A stretch of 64,000 nucleotides of DNA from Rutstroemia sp. NJR-2017a BVV2 (GCA_002946415.1 NJPS01000051.1:980001-1044000); one strand, 5' to 3'. Shown: positions 9,569-22,026, counted from the stretch's first letter. Made by a program: numbers and translations. The notes: generated by a model from the letters alone, not told the origin.

Positions 9569-12500
9569 ATGCGTGTCTCCAATACCCTTACTTCCTCTTT
9601 CACTCGGCCGCCAGCCAGTCTCTTCTGTTCCAGAGCTGTAGGCATCACACAAAGAAGATTACCAGCGGTCAGCAGAACCTTTCAGAGTCTTTCGATTAGT
9701 TCTTACAAACGCTCTGCCTCATTGTATGTTGATCCCCGCATTTTCTTTCATCTCGAGTGGCCCCATATGCCCCTTCATTGCACGAAAGGCTTTGCTATTT
9801 ACCGTGAGATACTGCCAAACCAGTCATTGAAGCACACACATCTCTCTGACTTGGCCTAACCTTATTCACTATTATCTTACAAGTGTGCAAAGAGCTTACA
9901 AGCAATTTCATCTAGAATCCGACCTTCTTCAAAACGTCCTCAAACCTCAAATCAACTTCGAACCACTCCTTCCACAACTTCGGCAATACGCCATTGTTCA
10001 TACAGAAGACACAATATGTGTAGAGGTGTACATGCAGGCGCAGAAGTAGAGGGCGCAGCAATTGACGTGAGCAAGGGAAGAGAGATCCTGCCGGCCAACG
10101 TCATTCCCAAGCACTACGACCTCACCTTAGAGCCGGATTTCAAAAAGCATACATATGATGGCACTGTCATTATTGATTTAGACGTCGTTGAAGACACTAC
10201 CTCTATTTCATTAAACTCTTTAGAGATTGAGATTCACAGCACGAAAGTCATTTCCGGATCTGAAGCTATTAGGTCAGTAATTCACCAAGAAATGGGCCCT
10301 CCTGGAGTTTTCTTAGTCTTGTCTAACATGCACCAGCTCCTCTCCAGATGTTTCCTACAATGAGTCTACTCAGACGACCAAGGTCGCATTCGACAAGACG
10401 ATACCTAAGGGTTCCAAGGCGAAGTTGGAGATGAAATTTACCGGCCAGCTCAATGACAAGATGGCGGGGTTCTACCGATCAACATACAAGATGCCGGATG
10501 GATCTGAGGGCATTATGGCAACTACGCAAATGGAACCTACAGATGCGCGACGAGCTTTCCCCTGTTTTGATGAGCCAGCTTTGAAGGCAGAGTTCACAAT
10601 CACCTTGGTTGCTGACAAGCACCTCACATGTCTGAGCAACATGGATATAGCTTCGGAGACCGAAGTAAAGGACACTGGAAAGAAGGCAGTTAAATTCAAC
10701 AAGTCCCCGCTCATGTCGACTTATCTGCTAGCTTTCATCGTTGGAGAGCTCAATTACATCGAGACCGACAAATTCAGACTTCCAGTCAGAGTTTACGCTC
10801 CCCCGCACCAAGACATTGAGCACGGAAGATTTTCTTTGGAGCTTGCTGCACGAACACTCGAATTCTATGAGAAGACTTTCGATAGCAAATTCCCTCTACC
10901 AAAGATGGTAAGTTCTCATGCGCACGCTCCGACCGGGCCCCGAACTAACATATCTCTTTCCTAGGACATGGTCGCCATCCCTGACTTCTCTGCTGGGTAA
11001 GAAATTACAACAAATGTAGTGTCTTGCAATTGCTGATTGAACCTAGTGCAATGGAAAACTGGGGGTTGATCACCTACCGAACAGTCGATCTTCTGTTTGA
11101 CGAGAAGACTAGCGGTGCGTCTACCAAAGAACGTGTCGCAGAGGTTGTACAACATGAACTGGCCCATCAGTGGTTCGGTAACTTGGTCACCATGGACTTC
11201 TGGGACGGTCTCTGGCTTAACGAGGGTTTCGCGACATGGATGTCCTGGTATTCTTGCAATGTGTTCTACCCAGAGTGGAAGGTATGGCAAAACTATGTTA
11301 CCGATAACCTTCAGAGCGCCCTTAGCCTCGACTCTCTACGAAGCAGTCATCCAATTGAAGTACCAGTTCAGCGAGCTGATCAGGTTAACCAAATTTTCGA
11401 TGCTATCTCGTACTCTAAGGGATCATGTGTTCTTCGCATGATCTCAAAGTATCTGGGAGAAGATGTTTTCATGGAGGGTATCCGCCAATATCTTAAGAAA
11501 CACGCTTACGGTAACACCCAAACTGGCGATCTCTGGGAAGCGTTGAGCAAAGCTAGCGGCAAGGATGTCTCGAAGTCCATGGATATCTGGACCAAGAACG
11601 TCGGATATCCTGTTGTTACCGTAACGGAAAACGAGAGTGAGAAATCGATTCACGTCAAACAAAATCGTCTTTTGCGCACAGCAGATGTCAAGCCCGAGGA
11701 AGACAAAATCTTGTACCCAGTATTCCTCGGTCTGCGCACAAAGGATGGAGTCGACGAGCAGCTTGTTCTTTCGAAGCGGGAGGACAACTTCAAAATTCCA
11801 GATTTCGATTTCTTCAAGTTAAACGCCGACCACACAAGCATTTACCGAACCTCGTACACTCCAGAAAGACTCGAGAAGCTCGGAAAGGCAGCAAATGAAG
11901 GTTTACTGAGTGTTGAAGATCGCGCAGGAATGATCGCAGACGCTGGAGCTTTGGCTTCATGTGGCTACCAGAAGACTTCTGGTGTTCTGAACTTACTGAA
12001 GGGTTTCACAGGCGAATCTGAATTCGTCGTTTGGAACGAGATCATCTCTCGTCTAGGCGCTATTCAAGGGGCGTGGGTCTTTGAAGACAAGAAGATCAGA
12101 GATGGTCTGGAGTCATTCCAAAGACAGCTGGTGAGCGAGAAAGCCCACAACGCTGGCTGGGAGTTCAAGGACAGTGATGAACACGTCCAGCAACAATTCA
12201 AAGCTGCTATGTTCGGCAGCGCTGGTCTGTCTGGTGATAAGGTTATCATTAAGGCTGCACAGGATATGTTTGCCAAATTCGCAGCGGGTGATAAATCCGC
12301 TATTCATCCTAACATTCGTGCAAGCGTTTTTGCTATCAACCTGAAATATGGTGGCAAGAAGGAGGTATGTTGATCGGTCTCTGTGCAAAACCTACATGCT
12401 AATTTTCTACAGTACGACGTTATCCTTGACACTTACCGTACCGCCACCAACAGCGATGAACGCAACACTGCTCTTCGCTCCCTAGGAAGAGCCAAGGACC

Positions 12501-12898
12501 CCGAGCTCATCAAGCGAACCCTCGATCTCCCCTTCAGCGGCGAAGTCAAGGAGCAAGACATCTATCTCCCAATTTCGGGTCTCCGCGCCCACCCAGAGGG
12601 TATAGAAGCCCTCTTCAGCTGGATGACTGAGAACTGGGACGAGCTCGCTCGCCGTCTTCCAGCGGGTCTCTCGATGCTCGGCACGATGGTCACAATCTGC
12701 ACATCGAGCTTCGCGTCCAGGAAGGATCTCGACAGAGTGCAGAAATTCTTCTCGGAGAGAAGTACCAAGGGTTTCGATCAGGGACTGGCGCAGAGCTGTG
12801 ATAGCATTAGAGCGAAGGCGGCGTGGTTGGAGAGGGATAGAGACGATGTTAAGGCTTGGGTCGAGGCTAATGTGGCTCAGGTTAAGAGTGAGCTTTAG
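9569..12898 (+). CDS. APE2: M1 zinc aminopeptidase (Aap1/Ape2 type) with mitochondrial leader exon
   Basis: This is a puromycin-sensitive-type aminopeptidase that removes N-terminal residues from peptides. The model has six exons: 9569-9723, 10006-10272, 10337-10907, 10965-10996, 11047-12364 and 12413-12898 (942 aa). Catalytic signatures are intact: the GAMEN exopeptidase motif at 342-346, and the zinc site HELAH at 378-382 with the third ligand E401 in NEGFATW. The C-terminal half matches the ERAP1_C-like helical domain. Exon 1 encodes an Arg/Ser/Thr-rich, acid-free leader (MRVSNTLTSSFTRPPASLF...) typical of mitochondrial targeting, and it splices in frame onto the second Met (10016, MCRGVHAG). 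Starting at that Met gives an 887-aa form of the usual cytosolic length. Yeast Ape2 also carries a long leader, whereas Aap1 does not. The exon 3 acceptor I chose (10336) is the one that keeps frame; the nearer CAG does not. Confidence 0.92.
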
Positions 12899-13623
12899 AT
12901 GGATGGATTGGGCTGAAACAGATGCAGTTGGGAGGCATATACGTTGATATACTGTTGTGGCTGGCTGGGTTGGTCATTTCGGGTGCATCTGGTCTTTATG
13001 GTCATGCATGGTCTAGGGGTCTAGATAGAATTGGCTGGGCTATGTGGCGCAGATATATAGGAATGAAGTATGGGATGCATCTCCAAAGTAAGAACAGTCT
13101 GCTCAATTGGAGTGGGGTTATCTGCTAGAAAGTTCATGTAGAGCAGATACATACATATATATGCTTGTAAGAGTAGGTAGAAGATCGGCACGAACGAGAT
13201 CAAATGGTGCTTATGTTATGGTCTACTCCGAATGATAAATGTCACACGTATAAATATTTGAAGAGGTTGAAATAAGTCTATATGACATAGTAGATAGATG
13301 AGAGAGTCTGGTAGGATATAAGAGATAGATAGATAGACAGATAATATCCCTGCTCAATAGAGCCGATTGGAATGGAAAGGGGTACTCGTGCTTGCTTAAG
13401 CTCTATATCCAATGATCCTCCCTCCCTCCCCGATTCCCAACCATTTTTCCTATCCGATCCAGTCCAAAAACACCCATGCAGATTTGTTTCCAGTGGCTGA
13501 TACGCAGTCCTCCCATTTCCAATCCTATCCCAGAAAGATAAAAATAAAAAATAATAATTTATAAGAATGAAAAGAAACAAACCATGCCTCCCTCCCTCGC
13601 GTAGCGTATAACCACGGCACTTA
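12899..13623. other. convergent intergenic
   Basis: These 3' regions belong to the aminopeptidase (+) and the second MFS transporter (-). GATA/GATAGATA-like simple sequence occurs near 13320-13345. No coding signal is seen. Confidence 0.4.
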
Positions 13624-15891
13624 TCAGCGCAAGTGCAACGCATCTAGAACATCATGTCTATGAAAAAACGCCCGGTTCTTTTTCCCGAAGATATCTAGTT
13701 CAGACAGATGGAGTTAGTCGAGTCATTTGATGAAAATTAGAGTGTTCCTTTTCAGCCTCTATGTGTCTCTTTTTCTTCATGCCGGGAGGAAGGGGGGGGA
13801 GAAGAATAAGAGATAAATGGAAAGAGAGAAAAACTTACACATAGGAATACTCAATAGACAAACTCCGACCTGGATACTGGAGATGATCATGAAGGTATTG
13901 TAGACGCCGTTTTGGACGAGCCAGTTGTAGGCGCTCCAGGTGAGGCCGAAGCTGAAGAAGTTTTTGAAGATGAGGAGGCAGGTGAAGGCTTCGATTGCTA
14001 TGTCTCCTGTTTTAAGGGGGTGGTTTTGTTAGTGGGTGATTGGGGAGGGTGGGAGGGATATGGAGGCAGGAGGAAGAGATGGGGATAGGATTAAGAGGAC
14101 AGGGGGAAAGTTGGGGATAGAAGAAAAAGGGTACGAACTGTGTGCATCGACTATGTATAATGCACTAATTTCTTCATGTTAGCAAAAGTCCCTGCAAAGA
14201 ACAACAGAATGAACACAGCATACCTGGCCACAGCCCCAATAACCATCCCCATAACCTCCAACCCAAAAAAGAACACCGGCCAAAACCATCCATAATCCAC
14301 CGGTCGATTCGCCGTCACGCCGAACCCATACAGTCCCGCACACCCAAACACCAACTGCGGGATAACCAACAGGATCCTAAACTCCGGCTCATAAATCCCC
14401 TTATTCCTCCTCGTCATACATTTCGCGCTCCAATCAGCCAGCACCCCCGCAATCAAGAATCCGAGAATGGCACCGATGAATGCGCCGGTGTAGGCATATC
14501 CTGTTTTGACCTCGTCCCAGAAAAGCGGGGGCCCGAGGAAGATGGCGGCGAGGATGATGCCGATGAAGACGGTCCAGCCGATGAGCGTTCCTTGAATGAG
14601 ACAGGCCCAGAAGATGGCGGGTTGGAAGAACAGGGGAAAGGGTCGGAGGAGGAGCTTGAAGAAGTTTTCCTTGGAGTAGCGACCGCTGAACGGGAGGAGG
14701 GTGGATTTATAGCTCGGGCGGGGAGCGTTGGCGTTTCCATTTCTGTCACCGTTTCCGTTGCGGGGGCTGCAGTTGCGGTTCTTTTTGCTGGATTGTGAGC
14801 CAGGTTGGACGAGGTTGCTGTTGGATGTGATGATTGTTTCGATGGTTTTGGGACCGCGAAGAACTTGTTCGAGTTCATGGCCGGGTTTGAGGTTAAATAG
14901 GTGGACGTCGTCGGTTGATGCCAAGTCGGTGTTCAGGTGCTCGGGTCGGTTGTATGCTGTTTCCGGGAGCAGGAAAATCACGAGTGGGAGACACACTCCA
15001 ACGAAGATTGCAACCAAGTAGAAAGACCACCGCCACCCAATTGTATGGGTGATTTTTCCAACTAGGATCGGTGTGAAGAAGCTTCCTCCAAATACAGCAA
15101 GATTAGTTAGAGCCATACGTTTACCACGTTCCTACGACCTTATTAGTGACCTAGCAGCGCATATTTCGATCTTCAAAACAGATCACTCACATGGACAAAA
15201 TAGAGGTCTCCAACCGTAGCATTAACCAAAGCCTCGAATGGAGCTGTACCAATTCCCTGCCATATTCTTGCCCACAACAGACCTTGATATGAAGTCGCCG
15301 CACCACCCAAAGCACTTGAAATAACCAAGATAACCGTCCCCAGCAGGAACTCATGTCTTTTCCCCCATATCCTCGCAGTCGGTATATAAAAGATGCCTGC
15401 GACCCCAACACCCAAAAGATAATAGCCCGTCAGGAGCGCAATCTCAGTAAACGGCAACGCGAAGTATAGGGATAGCGTCAGGGTATTTGCGGCGAGGATC
15501 GGGCCGAGACATGTCGCGAAGATAGAGACGAGGGAAAGGACGAGGAGGACAACATCTCGTTTCCATAACGGCCAGTTCTAAGTTTGCCACACGCGATCAG
15601 TAAATGCGCACTATATCATGCTCCTGGCCTTGTTTGAGAACATACTAGAGGGTCGTTTGGATCGTCGCTAGGCTGCGGTACGAGAATGATAGGCTGCGGC
15701 CCCGAGGTATCGCATTTCAACCCAATAGACTCGGCAGATGCCACTTGCGGACGTTCGGGATCATCGAAATATCGCGTTGTGCCTATATATCTTCATATCA
15801 GACTCGTCGACCAACGTTATTGATAACCACTCCCAAGGGAAAAATACCCGGAACATGCTCCATGCTATCCTCCATGATAAGCATCCCCATA
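13624..15891 (-). CDS. MFS transporter, multidrug/DHA1-like fungal clade
   Basis: This is a twelve-helix major facilitator. The model has seven exons: 15891-15849, 15782-15646, 15577-15191, 15131-14224, 14164-14139, 14006-13839 and 13694-13624, summing to 579 aa. The N-terminus has the clade-typical HVPGT element followed by DPNDPLNWPLWKRD, just before helix 1. Later signatures are GYYLLGVGVAGIFYIPTARIWGKRH (loop 2-3), NATVGDLYFVHERGKRMALTN (helices 4-5), IGWRWSFYLV, FLLPETAYNR, and the C-terminal DAHRDIAIEAFTCLLIFKNF and FGKKNRAFFHRHD. A hydrophilic loop of about 90 residues between helices 6 and 7 contains NGNGDRNGN. Close fungal relatives are annotated as efflux or nutrient transporters; the substrate is unknown. 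Tiny exons 1 (43 bp) and 5 (26 bp) are supported by frame and motif continuity. Confidence 0.85.
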
Positions 15892-16966
15892 ATTGCGGAC
15901 GTGGGGTAAGCCCCCAGAAGCGATGTCTAAATCGTTCTCGAGATGGCGAATAGTCGGATTGAAGCCTTTGGTGTTTTCGTGTTTGTCCTACTGCTGTCTG
16001 TCATGATCTTTCGTTACTCGATACTCATTTTCGTGGCCATGGTTCATTCATTTCCCTCGAGGCTGCGACCTCAGCACAAAAGGTACAAGTACAGTAAGAC
16101 TTACATTACATCGAGTGCTTATTCCGGATGATACTCGTTGTACACATACACCGGTGAGATGGCTAAAGACACCTCGGCTGAAACTAACAGAGCTGGCGGA
16201 CCAATGAAACCCACGGAGAGAAGTGCGGGGAAGGGATGTTCAACATGGGGTGATAGGATTGGCTATCCTCGTCCCTGAGACATATCTGAGTACAAAAAGA
16301 GGAGATAAAGAGGAAAGTGATACAAGAGGAAGCTGGGAGAGAAAAGTAGGTGAAGGGCGAGTTTGCAATCTTTCAGACTCTTTGGTGGAAATTGTAGAGA
16401 AACTCTGTACTCTGCCAGGAGAGATGAAACACCTGCATGGACACAGCACAACGCAACTCAGTCCGGGGGTGCAGCTTGAACTCAATCCCGACTCTTTTTC
16501 ATAGGTGTTGTGTGTTGTGTGTTCTGTGAGACAGAACTACAGAGACGGCGAGAACGCGACAGACAGCGAGTACGGTGAGATGGACAGTATGCCAAAATAC
16601 CAAAATACCAAAATACCAAAATACCAAGAAACCATTTCTCAAGAAATGGTGTGAGTTGTACTTAGCTACTCCCAAAGCAGCAATACTAGCAGGGCCGCAA
16701 TATTGGCTTGAACCTATCATGTCGGGCAAATGCGATACTTTTGTACCTACAGAGATCGACCAAATATGGTGGCTTGATAAGTCTAATTATTGTTTACCCA
16801 TGAACCCAGTTCCACAGGAAGTCCGAAGTCAATGAATATAACTTCATTTCCTCTCAAACCTACTCTGCAATTGCCTCTTGATTCTTACTTTGTGCGACTT
16901 TTACACGCGACCAATTGATTTCAGTGAATCCATCATCAACCTCGTCCAATCAGCTCACCTCTCAAA
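15892..16966. other. divergent intergenic with 8-bp tandem repeat
   Basis: This region lies upstream of both the MFS gene (-) and the CFEM gene (+). It contains short unrecognised ORFs and the repeat at 16592-16626. A CT-rich stretch with TTCACTT/CAATTGATT directly precedes the CFEM start. Confidence 0.4.
16592..16626 (+). repeat. 8-bp tandem repeat CCAAAATA, four copies
   Basis: Four exact octamers, CCAAAATA, are followed by a partial fifth (CCAAGAA). The array sits about 340 bp upstream of the CFEM gene. Confidence 0.9.
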
Positions 16967-17715
16967 ATGAAGTCGACTTTCATCCTCGCCGTCACGGCCG
17001 CACTCGCTGGTTTGACCTCGGCACAAGATGGACTTCCTTCATGCGCAGTAAGTTGTTCTGACATAAGCTTAACGCGCCCATTACGACGCATATACAATCT
17101 TCCTTTCTCTTCCCTTACCTCATCCCATCTTCCCATCTGTTACACCACACCACAGCGCACTAACCCTGTTTCCCTCCCCCTCAACAGAAAACCTGCACCA
17201 CCAAATTCACCTCCCCCTCCGGCGGCACCATCGGCGGCTGCAAATCCCTCGACATTCCGTGCATCTGTTCGAGCCCCACGTTCCTCAGCGACATCGCGTG
17301 CTGCTTGACCGATCAATGCAATGCCGCCGACCAAGCCACCGCCGTGCTATTCGCGCAGAACATCTGCAAGGCCTCCGGCGTGACGAACCTTCCCTCAGCG
17401 GTGACCTGCGCCTCGAGCGCGGCTCCAACTTCGAGTTCGACTGCAGCTTCGGACTCGAGCGCTGCTGCTACGGGCGCAACAACAACTGCGACAACTGCAA
17501 GTGGTAGCTCGTCGTCCCCAACGGCAAGTGGGGGTTCTGGATCCTCGGCTGTAGCGGGTAGTGCGACGAGCAAGACTGGCGCTGGCTCCTCCACCTCATC
17601 CTCAAAAGCGAGCGCAGCAACAGCAGCACCGAGCTCGAATGCTGGGCACCAAAAGGAAACAGGGTTCGGCGCTGGGGTGTTGGGTGGATTGGCGGCCGTG
17701 GTTGCTTTACTGTGA
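16967..17715 (+). CDS. CFEM-domain GPI-anchored cell-wall protein
   Basis: The model is join(16967..17047,17188..17715), 202 aa. It has a signal peptide (residues 1-19, cleavage after LTSA). A CFEM domain spans roughly 20-95 with the cysteines of CAKTC, GGC, IPCIC, ACC and QC; the IACCLTDQC segment is diagnostic. A Ser/Thr/Ala-rich, probably O-glycosylated stalk covers about 110-180, and the C-terminal hydrophobic tail (GFGAGVLGGLAAVVALL) follows a small-residue region fit for GPI attachment. CFEM proteins of fungi are cell-surface proteins; some capture haem using an Asp in the domain, and others act in adhesion or virulence. The Asp in the SLDIPC segment fits that position, but haem binding is inference. 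The 140-bp intron is phase 0. Confidence 0.88.
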
Positions 17716-19897
17716 GCGAAGGGACGGCTCGTACAGTTTCTGTACTTTTAAGAGTAGGATGTTGCAGAGCAAGGAACTCTGTTTCGCGCATACGCACACA
17801 AAACAAAAAGCTTGTGACGAGAAAGAAAGGAAAACCCCTCGGTTGGTTGGAGCCTTGGAGTGGGTTCGGACGTTTGACAATCTTTCTAAACTCCGTAGGA
17901 TCTGCGACGGAATAAGAATATACATCCGTGATTTATTTGTTTATTTCTTGTTGCGTAACTTACTAAGTTACTCTGTACGATTGTCAGAGTGGATGCCGTG
18001 ACTGGGGGTGGGAACCTCCTAATCTAAGGATGTGGGGCCGAGAGAGTATTTCGTTTGATGATGAATGAAAACGTACAGTAACCTACAGACTGTGCACAGC
18101 ATGCAGTATGAAGGGACATGGGGGGAGAAGAGAGCAGCTCGGAGGAAGCAAGGGGAAGAAGGGACGGCGGGGATTTCCAGTCCTCCTTCCCGCTGTCTGT
18201 ATCGCATTAAGTTTCTCTTCATGTTGCAATCGTAATGTACTATACAGACAGCTCTAGACCGAAAGACAATGATATCCTTTCCAGATCCGTGAGCGGGAAA
18301 AAAGAAGCGATTCGTGAAAAAGTTCTACACAAAAGTAGCAGAATACAGAGATGAAAAAGCCATCATATATGACCATCTCATCTCACAGTGATCTCCATCT
18401 GCAAACCATGCAGTAGGAAGAAGAAGCAATGATTAGACTGTATGAAGCTACCAATGAAGCTGTTCATCCTTTTCTTCTTTCAAGCCGGAATATTCGGCGA
18501 GTGTTTTTCGCACATCGGGTCACATCATCTCACCCCAGCCGTTCATTCAGATTGTCAGGGGGAGGGGCCCTTGAGCCTTGAGCCGGTTACAGCATTCTCG
18601 TTTTCGAGTTTGCCCCCGCCTGTTTGCCGCCTTGCATTGATGAAGGTCGAGAATTCAAACCTCTCTCGGACCTACCCGGTCACACGCATGGAGCATGAAG
18701 AAAATGAATCTGCCTCGGCTCCAGATGAGGCATACTATGCTGTACTGTAACGTAGTTGCGGGACAGTACTCACCCCCACCTCCTCTCTCCCTCCACATGA
18801 TGTTTCCTCAGACTGAGATAGTGAGAGAGAAAGCTTGGGCTTGTGTTGTCTCTCTTTGCCGGTCCTCTATTTCCTCATCTGGATATAAAATCGAGGGACA
18901 GCCGACCCTTTCCCCTAAAGTATAAATGCATGTGTGCGTGTGCAACACAAATGCAAGATTGACAAGATCCGAATTCCCGGCCCCTGGAGATGGATGGGGG
19001 TGTATCGTCCGGGAAAAAGATATACAGAGGCCGAGAGGAAATATCAGACGAAAAATCTCTGCTTCCTGTCCCTGGTTCTCTGGAAGTAAGGACTAAAAGT
19101 TTGAGATGTGCTTTGACATGATCTGAAACCAGTTCCAGCTTGGACCGCGTTTAAACGGTATGGTGTAATGGCCGGTGGGCGCGAACTAGAAGTAGGGAGA
19201 AGTAGTAGGAGATAGCGAGAAATAGTCCGAAATAATAAGAAATAATACGGTCATAACGAGACATGATTGAATATAGATGATGGCAAGTTACCTCTTGTAC
19301 CTTCTTTTTTGCTTTTCCACAAGTAGTGACAAGAAGTCCAGCTTGGAAAAGGAAATGTTAAAAGCTTGAGCGTTCGTGTTGATGCATTATTAGAGTTAGA
19401 GTTTGCAGCAAAGGAAGGCATAGATGATAGATGTCATTGAAATTCGAAGAACTTACGAAATACGAAGTATGAAGTATGAATGTTATGGTGAATATAGATC
19501 CACAATGCCGGTGTTTCCATGTGGGTTGGTGTTGGCTTTTTTTGGACGGGATAGAGAGCCGCATGTACCGGTACGTATGCGCGAGATGAAAATGCAATGC
19601 GAATGTACAAAGTATAACTTGGGTTAATATGAAGTTGGGTTAATGTGAAAGTCAGGCTAATACGGTTAATATGACATTGTGAAGGAAATATGTCGACTCA
19701 ACCTGGATACTGGGAGTCTGGGACCATGGAAAGGGCCAGTTCATGTAGTGTACCCTGACGATAAGTGACTGTCAAACCTTATACATTTGCTGGGATACTC
19801 TGGATAACGGACAATGAACGGCGAATAGTAGCCATGACTTCGACCAATGACTTCCGCCCATGGGAGATTCTACAGGACGTCGCAAGCTGTTGAGTTT

Positions 19898-19924
19898 GCT
19901 GCCCGCTGCCCGCTGCCCGCTGCC
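19898..19924 (+). repeat. 7-bp tandem repeat GCTGCCC
   Basis: There are almost four copies of GCTGCCC, the last diverging to GCTGCCT. It is a simple minisatellite with no associated gene. Confidence 0.85.
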
Positions 19925-20583
19925 TCCGGCCCGTGGGTCTTTCTGCTGCTTCACAAGTTCACGGAGATTTTTGAGTCTTTGATGGGTGCACTGACCTGTT
20001 CCTAGAGGCTACGTCTTACAGTACGTAGGACCGCCGTGGGTATACAAAGGAGTAAATATAGATACGACCCAGGCGTGCCAGAGACCGGCGTGGGTCCGCG
20101 CATTGAGACGAGAATTCTCTTCGTCCTTACTTCCGGCTCATCAAACTGCGAGGTTTGCAGATCACCGAAAAGGCGGGCGAGAAATTGATGATGAGCAGAA
20201 AGGAGGAGTCGACTGGCCTCCCAGGCTCAAAGCGGACGAGTGATCGCCAGCTTTGCTTCTTCTTCTTGCCCCTCCTTTCCCATGGGCCATGGCTTGATGC
20301 TGCTGTTACCTATCTCGTACGCAGCACGGTGCGTACATTCCCACTCAACTTCCCTTCCCAGTGTGAATAATCTCCGATTCGTCCTCGCCGGACGTAGCGG
20401 ATGGGAAAACTTCAAACCCAATGCCCTTCCAGGCCCAAAATGGCAAATAGCTTGGATAGCCTTTGTTCTCCACCATAATTGCTTTTTGTGAATTTCCTTT
20501 TCGCTCTCCGCCGTGTTTTGCGGTCTGTCCAGCCAGCTGGGTCTACGTGTTTCCCGCTCTGCTTTGTGAGATGCGATCGGTAT

Positions 20584-20616
20584 GTGAGATGTACGTGAGA
20601 TGTAGGTGAGATGTGT
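20584..20616 (+). repeat. 11-bp tandem repeat GTGAGATGTAS
   Basis: Three adjacent copies differ only in the last bases (GTGAGATGTAC, GTGAGATGTAG, GTGAGATGTGT). Related GAGATG words continue on both sides to about 20650. Confidence 0.8.
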
Positions 20617-20870
20617 GTAGGGATGCAAAAGATGTCGAGATGTAGAGATGTAGGTAACCTCTTACATCGATTTCCTTTTCTTCCCCTCCATCCCCATAAC
20701 CTCGACCCTCTCACGCCTTGAATGCAGCCAATCACCGGAATTAATGGAAGTGTTTAAAGACAGGGAAACGTGAGCATAGACAAGGGATCCTTAGCTGGAC
20801 CCAAGCTCCCACGGACCTTGCGCTAATATCTGTTGTTCCGACGCCAATACTTCACACAACAAAATTTCTC

Positions 20871-20893
20871 TGCTTTGCTTTGCTTTGCTTTGC
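20871..20893 (+). repeat. 5-bp tandem repeat TGCTT
   Basis: There are four exact TGCTT units plus TGC. Its mirror words (GCAAA) do not recur nearby. Confidence 0.85.
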
Positions 20894-21154
20894 ACCACAA
20901 GAGCCAAATGAGCAACAAGAGCAAAGGACCAAGCAACCGATAATGATCTGATTCTTTTTAAACACAAGACGTATTCACACCATACTACTTCGTGCCTCGC
21001 TCTGCACCGGCACAACCATGCTTACCATGTCAGACATCTGCCCAATGCCCACATCTGTGCTCGCCCAGCACCTGCTCTACTTCGTTCCTCTATCTGAGCA
21101 AACAGATTTCCCACCAGAGAGATCCCGGGTCTCCACCAAAATCCGGCTCCAATG

Positions 21155-21192
21155 CTTCACACTTCACGCTTCACGCTTCACGCTTCATGCTT
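21155..21192 (+). repeat. 7-bp tandem repeat CTTCACG
   Basis: There are five units of CTTCACG/CTTCACA/CTTCATG plus a partial copy. It lies in gene-free DNA. Confidence 0.85.
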
Positions 21193-22018
21193 ATGCTCAT
21201 ATTCATAATCACCCTCACACTACTCTTGCTCCATCCAGACTCCAGCATTGTCGGAGCGGGAAAGCCATGCCTTGCGGGAAACCATGCCTTGCCTTGACTT
21301 GCATTGCGTTTGCTCTTCACAATCGTGCTAAAACCGATGGGTCTTTGCACGAACCACTCCTTACCACCCCTCGCCCTTGGCCATCCTTACAATCTACAAC
21401 CTACTGGTACAGTGCACCGCTCGCTCATTCGCTGACCTTATTCCCAATATTAAGATAAGGCTCTGCTCCTTCATACCCAGACAGTATGAAATGTCTGGGT
21501 ACGGGAGTACGTGGACATGGATTGGGTTTGTGGTATGACCTTATTTGATTCAAAACATATACTTCCTACATACCCGCATATTCCTGAGCTTCTGTTCCCA
21601 AGATGCCCGCTGCTTTTCTTTACTCGCTCCAATTTACTCAATATAGATATAATCCATACCTTCCCACCGTTCATTCCTTTTCCTTCTCCTTTGAACGCAA
21701 AACATCTTCCGATCTTTTGCATTCGCATACTTATACCCCAAGTCTTGTACTCCATAGCTCCTCCTCCTCTGAGCTAATCCTCCTCACACTTCACTTCATT
21801 GGAGGTGTCTCTCACCATTGACACCAGTTCGACCTTGTGGGCGGCCATAGCTCCAGACTTTGGGCCTCACTTTCGCCAGAAGTGATCTGCCGGCAGAAAG
21901 TGCTTATTGATCTGATCACCTTGCTTTTTCCTACAAGCAGTGCTGCAGGAAAGCTGAAAACGGAAGTTCCGAAGATCCATTTCAACATATCTCAGCCCCA
22001 AGAGTCTACACGGTCGAA

Positions 22019-22026
22019 TATATAAA
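22019..22026 (+). promoter_or_regulatory. TATA box (TATATAAA)
   Basis: A good TATATAAA element lies 206 bp upstream of the small Cys-containing ORF at 22232 and about 125 bp upstream of its possible 5'UTR intron. It is the clearest TATA box I saw in the gene-poor region. Confidence 0.5.

Larger units (their letters stand above)
17716..22018. other. 4.3-kb gene-poor region rich in short tandem repeats
   Basis: No gene could be supported. ORFs reach about 145 codons but overlap on both strands and have no domain signal. The region has several short minisatellites, listed separately. One frame at 18442-18750 starts with a hydrophobic leader and is discussed as a finding. Confidence 0.45.

Noticed and set aside
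9191..9859. 222-codon plus ORF upstream of the aminopeptidase
   Set aside because: Only its part 9569-9723 is coding, as exon 1 of the aminopeptidase; the rest is repeat and CT-rich leader or intron.
14453..14878. 141-codon minus ORF rich in Ser/Pro/Thr
   Set aside because: It is a second-frame shadow of the long exon of the MFS transporter.
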